Shown here: positions 1 through 5,145 of the stretch, piece by piece
Layout: each line of letters opens with the position of its first letter
Position numbering within the stretch: position 1 is the first letter of the stretch
Source: an uncultured Lachnospiraceae bacterium
Lineage (GTDB): Bacteria > Bacillota > Clostridia > Lachnospirales > Lachnospiraceae
Direction: 5' to 3'
Assembly: GCA_910587295.1 (NCBI GenBank)
Contig: CAJULP010000104.1
Location: 1-15,799 of the forward strand
Length of the DNA: 15,799 bases
Translations under genes and position numbers: made by a program
Notes under the pieces: generated by a model
Seen by the model: the letters and a program-made list of their open reading frames with translations, nothing else
Told to the model about the DNA's origin: nothing
Databases searched by the model: none

Positions 1-597
1 ATCGTGTTTTATCATGGAGAAGAGCCTTATGACGGTTGCACGGACCTGCATGATATGTTAGAATTAGATAAAGAAAACAAAACGTATAAACGTTTAGTCG
101 CAGATTACCATATGAACCTGATAAGGGTAGAAGACCTTGATGAGACTTTGTTTGAGACAGGGATGCAGGAGCTTGTGGGCTTTTTAAAAAGGCAGGGCGA
201 CAAGAAGGAACTGATGGACTATATCGAGAAGAACAGGGAGCGGATCGAGGACATGGATGAGGAGACCTTTGATGCGGTCACCGTTTTAATGAGCATCCCT
301 AAAAAGTTTATAAAAAAGAAAGAGAAAACGGAAGGAGATTCTGGTATGTGTACAGCAATGAAGGAATGGCTCGCTGATGAGCGGAACGCCGGAATTATGG
401 AAGGCGAAAAGCGCGGGGAGGCAAAAGGAGAAATACGAGGCAAAAAAATCGGAGAAAAAATTGGGATTAAAAAAGGTGAAAAGCGTTTTGCAAGTCTGAC
501 AGCTGCCTTGATGGACTCTGAAAGGCTGGAGGATCTGGGGAGGGCAGTTTCTGATGAAACTTTCAGGGATTCCTTGTATCGGGAATTTGCTCTGTAA
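1..597 (+). CDS. Rpn family PD-(D/E)XK nuclease / putative transposase, C-terminal part
   Basis: The reading frame is open from the first base, so the N-terminal nuclease core lies outside the window. The first visible residues (VFYHGEEPYDG, then LHDML) match the conserved segment of Rpn / PD-(D/E)XK transposase-like proteins, usually written as V-x-Y-x-G-x-x-x-W-D-G followed by LH-x-ML. An acidic, helical middle follows. The tail is rich in Gly, Lys and Glu (GEKRGEAKG, GKKIGEKIG), the low-complexity coiled tail common in this family. Family members are DNA endonucleases linked to RecA-independent recombination and occur in many copies in gut Clostridia. The catalytic residues cannot be checked because they lie upstream. 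The stop is TAA at 595-597, only 12 bases before the first fold-back element. GTG at position 4 is probably an internal codon, not the start. Confidence 0.8.
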   Translation: MVFYHGEEPYDGCTDLHDMLELDKENKTYKRLVADYHMNLIRVEDLDETLFETGMQELVGFLKRQGDKKELMDYIEKNRERIEDMDEETFDAVTVLMSIPKKFIKKKEKTEGDSGMCTAMKEWLADERNAGIMEGEKRGEAKGEIRGKKIGEKIGIKKGEKRFASLTAALMDSERLEDLGRAVSDETFRDSLYREFAL

Positions 598-609
598 GAT
601 TTCCGTTTA

Positions 610-784
610 GTTGGAGTACGTGGCTAATAAATTCTGCCAGAATAAGGTGAAAAATCTACGCGTCAGCTGTGCTGACGATTACCACGCTCGATACCGCTGT
701 CTTCGAAATCGGCGCGTTCGCGAAGTGGTTCCTTAAGATTTTTCACCTTATTCTGGCGGGGGTATTGGCTCACGTAAGTCCAAC
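610..784 (+). repeat. Fold-back (MITE-like) element, copy 1
   Basis: Imperfect inverted arms 610-657 and 736-784 contain a perfect 22-bp core (636-657 against 736-757). Ends are GTTGG and CCAAC. The 78-base centre holds a perfect 7-bp hairpin with a TGT loop (661-677: CGTCAGC / GCTGACG). Copy 2, read on the minus strand, shares the ends, the TGGCTAA block, the TCTACG block and the TCCTTAAGATTTT block. This marks a repeat family. The element starts 13 bases after the Rpn stop codon and could also end that transcript, although there is no clear T tract. Confidence 0.75.
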
Positions 785-884
785 TAATATACTCAGCTAA
801 ATGAAAACCACCACGCTGTTGCTATGCGCCATATTGTGTCAAATAGCCAAGTACGTAGTGACCAGATATCTAGTCGAGCAGCCA
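785..884. other. Spacer between fold-back copies, possible third degraded copy
   Basis: I see no gene here. Read on the minus strand, a block near 833-856 (GTACTTGGCTATTTG) resembles the outer arm of copy 1 (GTACGTGGCTAATAA). This could be the remnant of another copy, but the match is short and no partner arm is obvious. Confidence 0.25.
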
Positions 885-1022
885 GTTGAGATTAATTGAG
901 CCAACAAACCAGCCATCATGATAACTAAAATCTTAAGGAGCCATTTCACGAACGCATTATCAAGTGTGGCGACGTAGACTTTAGTTATCATGATGGCGGT
1001 ACTGTTAGCCATGTATCCCAAC
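885..1022 (-). repeat. Fold-back (MITE-like) element, copy 2, inverted relative to copy 1
   Basis: The arms contain an 18-bp perfect inverted repeat (912-929 against 980-997), extending to 22 bp with one mismatch (912-933 / 976-997). Outer arms continue imperfectly to GTTGAG (885) and CCCAAC (1022). On the minus strand it aligns with copy 1 through its whole length, with a shorter centre (42 against 78 bases) that lacks the internal hairpin. The core arm sequence differs from copy 1 at many positions, yet each copy remains self-complementary. Confidence 0.75.
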
Positions 1023-1024
1023 TA

Positions 1025-1186
1025 AACAGTTCAGCCCACGCCCATTCGCAGGGCCGCACTTACGTGCTTTCCGTTGCTTACGCAACTTCCCCTGCTCATC
1101 CACGGGCGTTCCCTCAGACCGCATAGCTTCCGTCAAATCCGTGTAAACACGATTTGCCGTTCACCTTGCGGTCTGGCTGAACTGTT
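1025..1186. repeat. Compact multibranched fold-back element
   Basis: A 12-bp perfect terminal inverted repeat (AACAGTTCAGCC, 1025-1036, with 1175-1186) closes a nested structure. The second stem is 1038-1043 with 1104-1109, continuing through an internal loop to 1048-1053 with 1090-1095. It carries two small hairpins that both have TTAC loops (1056-1067 and 1073-1086). The third stem is 1115-1123 with 1167-1175 (CAGACCGCA, 9 bp), holding a hairpin at 1135-1155 with a TAAA loop and one bulged base. It ends 2 bases before the minus-strand methyltransferase stop codon, so it would be read as that gene's 3' untranslated region. It is not a classic terminator because no T tract follows. I cannot assign it to a known RNA or repeat family. 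Confidence 0.7.
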
Positions 1187-1188
1187 AA

Positions 1189-2052
1189 TCAGGAACTTAT
1201 CCACCGTCCGCAAGCCCCGCAAGGCAGAACCAGCCCGCTCTCCCGCACAGGCAGCCCAATCTCTGACGCCTCAACCTGTCCGCCTCTTTTTTTGGCGATA
1301 GCGGTATTGAGCATATAGCTGAGCACGGCAGGCTGCAAGCCGGTGGTGTAAGAATTGATCAGGATAAATTTTGCGTCTTTGGAGAGAAGTCCGGCAGTCA
1401 GTTCCAGAAAAGAAAAGATATTTTCTTCCATTTTCCAGATTTCTCCTTTTGGTCCTCTTCCGTAGGAGGGAGGATCCATGATGATTCCGTCATAGGTGTT
1501 CCCGCGGCGTAGTTCTCTTTCCACGAATTTAACACAGTCGTCTACCAGATAGCGGATGGGAGCGTTTGAAAGCCCGGATACCATGGCGTTTTCCTTTGCC
1601 CATGTGACCATGCCCTTAGAGGCGTCAACGTGGGTGACGGCCGCCCCTGCTTTGGCGGCGGCAAGGGTAGCCCCGCCGGTGTATGCAAAAAGGTTTAAAA
1701 CCTTTAAAGGCCGTCCTGCGTTTGTTATGATATCTGAAACCCAATCCCAGTTTACGGCCTGTTCAGGGAAAAGACCGGTATGCTTAAAACTAAAAGGCTT
1801 TAAACGGAAAGTCAGGTTGTGATAACGGATATCCCATTCATCGGGAAGGCTGAAAAATTCCCATTCGCCGCCTCCTTTATTGCTGCGGTGGTAATGGGCG
1901 TTTAACTTTTTCCATTCTTTTGCCTGGCGGGGAGTATCCCAGATGACCTGAGGGTCCGGGCGCAGGAGGATATAGTTTCCCCAGCGTTCCAGTTTTTCAC
2001 CGTTTGAGGTGTCTATCACTTCATAATCTTTCCAATTCTGTGCAATCCACAT
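1189..2052 (-). CDS. Class I SAM-dependent RNA methyltransferase, RlmI-like
   Basis: The 287-residue product resembles the Methyltrans_SAM / COG1092 group, which methylate rRNA cytosine or guanine using S-adenosylmethionine. Visible motifs are the SAM-binding loop VLNLFAYTGGATLAAAKAG (about 118-136), an acidic HVDASKG strand end (141-147), and the motif IV region DPPSYGRGPKGE (193-204). The start at 2052 (MWIAQNWKDY) is chosen because an AGGAAAGG ribosome site lies about 11 bases upstream. The frame is open a further 42 codons, but that extension (FHIAFFSVFFYYN) comes from AT-rich DNA and does not look like the family. The C-terminus ends GRWISS; the fold-back element starts 2 bases beyond the stop, so the last residues may have been altered by its arrival. 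The gene is divergent from the importer operon. It lacks the PUA domain of E. coli RlmI, so the exact RNA target is unknown. Confidence 0.85.
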   Translation of the reverse strand: MWIAQNWKDYEVIDTSNGEKLERWGNYILLRPDPQVIWDTPRQAKEWKKLNAHYHRSNKGGGEWEFFSLPDEWDIRYHNLTFRLKPFSFKHTGLFPEQAVNWDWVSDIITNAGRPLKVLNLFAYTGGATLAAAKAGAAVTHVDASKGMVTWAKENAMVSGLSNAPIRYLVDDCVKFVERELRRGNTYDGIIMDPPSYGRGPKGEIWKMEENIFSFLELTAGLLSKDAKFILINSYTTGLQPAVLSYMLNTAIAKKRGGQVEASEIGLPVRESGLVLPCGACGRWISS

Positions 2053-2100
2053 GGTTAAATGTTCCTTTCCTGACAGGATAAAAGATAATTGCAATGTAAC

Positions 2101-2106
2101 ATTATA
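2101..2106 (-). promoter_or_regulatory. Candidate -10 box for the methyltransferase gene
   Basis: On the minus strand a perfect TATAAT lies 48 bases upstream of the chosen start codon. The best -35 candidate (TTGCTT) is 20 bp away through a T-rich spacer, which is long, so the promoter call is tentative. Confidence 0.35.
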
Positions 2107-2152
2107 ATAGAAAAAAACAGAAAAAAAAGCAATATGAAAATAATCCTTGATT

Positions 2153-2181
2153 TTGAATAGGGAACGTGATAGACTCATAAT
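2153..2181 (+). promoter_or_regulatory. Sigma-A promoter of the amino-acid importer operon
   Basis: The -35 box TTGAAT (2153-2158) and -10 box CATAAT (2176-2181) are separated by 17 bp. Transcription would begin near 2188, giving a leader of about 85 bases that contains all the ARG-like boxes. The elements are read from the sequence; the start site is inferred. Confidence 0.6.
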
Positions 2182-2194
2182 GTTTCGAAGTTAA

Positions 2195-2250
2195 TGCATA
2201 AATATGCATGCAAAATTATGCATACATAAATATTCATACATGTTTGTGCA
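2195..2250. promoter_or_regulatory. Four abutting 14-bp ARG-box-like operator units
   Basis: Units are TGCATAAATATGCA (2195-2208), TGCAAAATTATGCA (2209-2222), TACATAAATATTCA (2223-2236) and TACATGTTTGTGCA (2237-2250). The ArgR/AhrC core is TGAAT, four A/T, ATTCA. Units 1 and 3 match it at 12 of 14 positions, unit 2 at 11 and unit 4 at about 9. They lie downstream of the predicted start of transcription, where a bound repressor would block initiation or elongation. The link to arginine regulation is inference, supported by the importer class. Confidence 0.55.
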
Positions 2251-2273
2251 TTGCATGAAGGAGGAGAGGATTT

Positions 2274-3164
2274 ATGAAAAAGTTTTTATCAACATTATTA
2301 GCGGCAGTAATGGTCATGGGTCTTTTAACTGCCTGCGGAGGCAGTGATGCTTCCGGGAATGAGACACAGGATGCCACAGCGCCGGAGGCCAAAGAGGAGG
2401 CAGCACCGGAAGCTCAGGAGGAAGCTGAACCGGTAGAGGAGGGCGCAGAGCAGGAAAGCGCAGATGCAGACGCGGCAGCTTCCGAAGTGCTTGCAGACGG
2501 TGTGCTTACCGTAGGAACGAATGCGGAGTTTCCGCCTTTTGAGTATGTGGACGATAATGGCGAACCGGATGGGTTTGACATTGCCCTGATCAAGGCCATA
2601 GGCGAGAAGCTTGGCGTTACGGTGGAAGTGGAAAATATGGAGTTTGAAGCTCTTGTTTCTGCTATCGGAAGTAAGATTGATCTGGCAATTGCCGGCATGA
2701 CCGTAACCGATGAGAGGCAGGCATCCGTGGATTTTTCCAATCCGTATTATGATGCCCTGCAGTATGTGATTGTTCCGGAAGGATCTGAAATCGCATCTTT
2801 CGATGACCTTGCAGGAAAAAACATCGGGGTGCAGCTTGGAACCACAGGTGATTTCATTGCCAGTGATGATGTGGAGGGCGCTAACGTTTCCCAGTATAAT
2901 AAGGGTGTTGACGCAGTGAATGACCTGCTCAACGGCAGGGTGGATTGTGTGATCATTGACAAAAATCCCGCGCAGGTGTTTGAAACGCAGTTTTCCGGCC
3001 AGATCAAAGCTCTTGACGGAGCACAGTTTGGCTTTGAAGTGGAAAATTATGCAATTGCACTTCCCAAAGGGGATGCGGCTCTTGCCCAGCAGGTGAACAA
3101 AGCTTTAGAGGAGATCAAAGCAGACGGAACTTTTGATCAGCTTGTTGCGGATTACATTGGATAA
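2274..3164 (+). CDS. Polar amino-acid ABC transporter substrate-binding lipoprotein
   Basis: The 296-residue protein begins with a lipoprotein signal: MKKF, a hydrophobic stretch, then LLTAC with the lipidated Cys at residue 21. An unusually acidic Glu/Ala/Pro linker follows (about 25-68, with PEAKEE and PEAQEE repeats). The SBP_bac_3 domain runs from about residue 72 to the end: VGTNAEFPPFEY at the start, then GFDIALIKAIGEKLG, and GMTVTDERQ in the middle. The family captures arginine, lysine, histidine, glutamine or cystine outside the membrane. The ARG-like boxes upstream suggest arginine or a related amino acid. The ATG at 2274 follows an excellent AAGGAGGAGAGG ribosome site. It heads an operon with permease and ATPase, separated from them by a stem-loop. 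Substrate is not proven by sequence alone. Confidence 0.9.
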   Translation: MKKFLSTLLAAVMVMGLLTACGGSDASGNETQDATAPEAKEEAAPEAQEEAEPVEEGAEQESADADAAASEVLADGVLTVGTNAEFPPFEYVDDNGEPDGFDIALIKAIGEKLGVTVEVENMEFEALVSAIGSKIDLAIAGMTVTDERQASVDFSNPYYDALQYVIVPEGSEIASFDDLAGKNIGVQLGTTGDFIASDDVEGANVSQYNKGVDAVNDLLNGRVDCVIIDKNPAQVFETQFSGQIKALDGAQFGFEVENYAIALPKGDAALAQQVNKALEEIKADGTFDQLVADYIG

Positions 3165-3184
3165 TCAGAAGATTTAGGAATGTG

Positions 3185-3213
3185 GGCAGCATAACAATGT
3201 GCTGCCTTCTTTT
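3185..3213 (+). terminator. Intercistronic stem-loop with short T tract (possible partial terminator)
   Basis: GGCAGCA (3185-3191) pairs perfectly with TGCTGCC (3200-3206) across an 8-base loop and is followed by TTCTTTT. The stem is short and the T tract is broken, so leaky termination or transcript-end protection is more likely than a full stop. Either would leave more lipoprotein message than permease message, which is common in importer operons. Confidence 0.5.
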
Positions 3214-3239
3214 GTAAGGACAGGAAAGGAACAGAACAT

Positions 3240-3941
3240 ATGCAGGCCTGGTTTGAGTCGGTAGCAAATAAGTTTGAAATGGCATTTGTCACGGGAGACC
3301 GGTGGAAGCTTTATTTCAGTGGTCTTGGGATGACGCTGGAGATAGCGTTCTTTGCGGCAATCCTGGGGATGATCATTGGTACCATTGTGGCATTGATGAA
3401 GCTTTCCACGAACAAGAAGGGGAAGAAGACTATCTGGGCCAGAATTGCCAATGCCTACATTGATGTGATAAGGGGAACGCCTTCCGTGCTGCAGCTTTTG
3501 ATCATGTGGTTTATCATCATGAAAAGCTGTAAAAACGGTGTGCTGGTGGCGGTCTTGTCATTTGGGATCAACAGCGGCGCTTATGTGGCTGAAATTGTGA
3601 GGGCGGGCATCCTTGCCGTGGATAAAGGGCAGAACGAAGCAGGCCGGTCTTTAGGGCTTTCCAAAACTCAGACCATGATCTACATTATCCTGCCACAGGC
3701 GATCAAAAATGTGCTGCCGCCAATCGGAAATGAGTTTATCGTCCTACTGAAGGAGACGGCTATCGTGGGGTATGTGAGTCTTACTGACCTTACCAGGACA
3801 GCAAGCCAGATCTCCTCAAGGACTTATGAAGCGTTTATGCCGCTGATCGGAGCTGCGGTAATATATTTTGTCATTATCAAGATACTTACGGTGCTGCTTG
3901 ATAAACTGGAGAGGAGGCTGCGCAAGGGTGATAGTCGTTAA
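3240..3941 (+). CDS. Polar amino-acid ABC transporter permease
   Basis: The 233-residue membrane protein is of the His/Gln/Arg/opine permease type (BPD_transp_1). Hydrophobic spans are visible near residues 30-52, 82-94, 100-116, 160-180 and 205-225. The cytoplasmic EAA loop, which contacts the ATPase, is at about 118-155: EIVRAGILAVDKGQNEAGRSLG, then ILPQAIKNVLPPIGNEFI. The length is normal for a permease that forms a homodimer, and no second permease gene is present. The ATG at 3240 follows AGGAAAGGAA. Its last 14 bases overlap the ATPase start, which suggests translational coupling. It imports the amino acid delivered by the upstream lipoprotein. Confidence 0.9.
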   Translation: MQAWFESVANKFEMAFVTGDRWKLYFSGLGMTLEIAFFAAILGMIIGTIVALMKLSTNKKGKKTIWARIANAYIDVIRGTPSVLQLLIMWFIIMKSCKNGVLVAVLSFGINSGAYVAEIVRAGILAVDKGQNEAGRSLGLSKTQTMIYIILPQAIKNVLPPIGNEFIVLLKETAIVGYVSLTDLTRTASQISSRTYEAFMPLIGAAVIYFVIIKILTVLLDKLERRLRKGDSR

Positions 3942-4650
3942 GGATCTACATAAGGAATTTGAGGATAACCACGTATTAAGGGGTGTTAACTACCATGTGC
4001 ATCAGGGGGAAAAGATTGTAGTGATCGGTCCTTCCGGGTCCGGGAAGAGTACGTTTCTTCGCTGCCTGAATCTTCTTGAGACGCCTACGAGAGGGGAAAT
4101 ATGGTTTGACGGCCAGTTGATCACCGACTCTAAAGTGGATATTGATAAGGTCAGGGAGCATATGGGCATGGTGTTTCAGAACTTTAACCTGTTTCATAAT
4201 CTTTCCATTATGGATAATATAACCCTTGCCCCCGTGAAATTAAAACTTATGGGGAAGGAAGAAGCCAGTGAAAAGGCTCTTTCCCTGTTAGAGAGGGTAG
4301 GGCTTAAGGAAAAAGCGGATGCTTATCCCAACCAGTTATCCGGCGGGCAGAAACAGAGGATTGCGATCGTGAGGTCTTTGGCAATGAGCCCCAGGGTGAT
4401 GTTATTTGACGAGCCAACCTCAGCCCTTGACCCGGAAATGGTAGGGGAAGTTTTAGACGTTATGAAAGAACTTGCGGAAAGCGGCATGACCATGGTGGTG
4501 GTGACCCATGAGATGGGGTTTGCAAGGGAAGTGGGAACCAAAGTAGTGTTTATGGACGAGGGTGTGATCATGGAAGAAAACACGCCGGCGGAATTTTTTG
4601 GGAATCCCAAGTGCCAGAGGCTGCAGGATTTCTTATCAAAAGTGTTATAG
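3928..4650 (+). CDS. Polar amino-acid ABC transporter ATP-binding protein
   Basis: The 240-residue protein powers the importer by ATP hydrolysis. It shows Walker A GPSGSGKST (34-42), the Q-loop in VFQNFNLF (Q84), signature LSGGQKQR (137-144), Walker B VMLFDEP (157-163), D-loop SALD, and the H-loop His in VTHEM (194). The start is taken as GTG at 3928 (MIVVKDLHKEF), with GGAGAGGAGG ending 10 bases before it. An ATG further upstream at 3868 would add 20 residues translated from permease-coding DNA. The gene overlaps the permease by 14 bases. It ends 6 bases from the stop of the convergent acetyltransferase gene, and I see no terminator hairpin between them. Confidence 0.92.
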   Translation: MIVVKDLHKEFEDNHVLRGVNYHVHQGEKIVVIGPSGSGKSTFLRCLNLLETPTRGEIWFDGQLITDSKVDIDKVREHMGMVFQNFNLFHNLSIMDNITLAPVKLKLMGKEEASEKALSLLERVGLKEKADAYPNQLSGGQKQRIAIVRSLAMSPRVMLFDEPTSALDPEMVGEVLDVMKELAESGMTMVVVTHEMGFAREVGTKVVFMDEGVIMEENTPAEFFGNPKCQRLQDFLSKVL

Positions 4651-4656
4651 AAACGG

Positions 4657-5115
4657 TTACAATGCCATCACGTAAATCTGGCATGGGTTCCATTCATCCC
4701 ACAGTGTGGGAAATACTTCAAATTCTTGAAATCCCAGGGAGAGGTAAAACCGGTTCGTGCGGTCATAACTGTCATAGCATCCCATTTGGACAGTTTTTAC
4801 CTGCATAAAAGAATAGCCTTGTTTCAGTGCGGTTTTTTTAGCCTCCAGAAACAAGGCTTTTCCAATCCCTTTTCGGTGGTACTTTTCTAAAACACCCATC
4901 ACATACAGTTCAACGGTGCTTTTCCCGGTTTCATTCAGATACAAAAAGCCAACCGGATCTTCTCCTTCAAAAGCAGCGAAGAACAGATTATCCGTACTTT
5001 TGTTGATATAGTCTTCCCTGGCTTCGGGGATGCCGAACCAATCAGGGAGCGCTTCCAATATGATCCTGGTTATCTCTTTCTTTTCTTTTGCTGCATGAAT
5101 TGTTTGTATGGTCAT
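4657..5115 (-). CDS. GNAT family N-acetyltransferase
   Basis: The 152-residue product is a single GNAT domain that would transfer acetyl from acetyl-CoA to an amine. The key motif A is YVMGVLEKYHRKGIGKALF (71-89), holding the R-x-x-G-x-G/A pyrophosphate loop (R81, G83, G85). The late NRFYLSLGF segment (121-129) is typical of motif B. The substrate cannot be told from sequence. The start ATG has TGGAGGAA 7 bases upstream. It lies 30 bases after the DUF6020 gene on the same strand, so the two may be cotranscribed. Its 3' end meets the importer ATPase gene tail to tail. Confidence 0.87.
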   Translation of the reverse strand: MTIQTIHAAKEKKEITRIILEALPDWFGIPEAREDYINKSTDNLFFAAFEGEDPVGFLYLNETGKSTVELYVMGVLEKYHRKGIGKALFLEAKKTALKQGYSFMQVKTVQMGCYDSYDRTNRFYLSLGFQEFEVFPTLWDEWNPCQIYVMAL

Positions 5116-5145
5116 GTCTGTTCCTCCATATATTTTTTTGAATGA

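Larger units (their letters stand above)
605..1027. repeat. Possible composite element bounded by 10-bp inverted ends
   Basis: The sequence GTTTAGTTGG at 605-614 is repeated in perfect inverted orientation as CCAACTAAAC at 1018-1027. Between them lie two related fold-back elements and a spacer of about 100 bases. TA dinucleotides lie next to GTTGG at the left end and CCAAC at the right end, as seen for IS630/mariner-type MITEs. No longer target-site duplication was found. I see no transposase gene inside. Whether the 423 bp ever moved as a unit is inference. This stretch and the next element fill the 590-base gap between the Rpn gene and the methyltransferase gene. Confidence 0.5.

Noticed and set aside
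839..1021. 60-codon minus-strand frame across fold-back copy 2
   Set aside because: It starts with TTG, has no ribosome site and is built from the repeat arms. It is kept only as a finding because copy 1 has a matching peptide.
605..1186. CRISPR array
   Set aside because: The repeats are inverted and few, with no regular direct repeat and spacer pattern.
1074..1301. 75-codon plus-strand frame
   Set aside because: It runs from the structured element into the methyltransferase gene on the opposite strand, has no family resemblance and no ribosome site.
2053..2178. N-terminal extension of the methyltransferase
   Set aside because: The 42 extra residues come from AT-rich promoter DNA, and a good ribosome site supports the start at 2052.
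2188..2273. Riboswitch in the importer leader
   Set aside because: The leader is short and made of AT-rich 14-bp repeats; no known aptamer pattern or terminator is visible.
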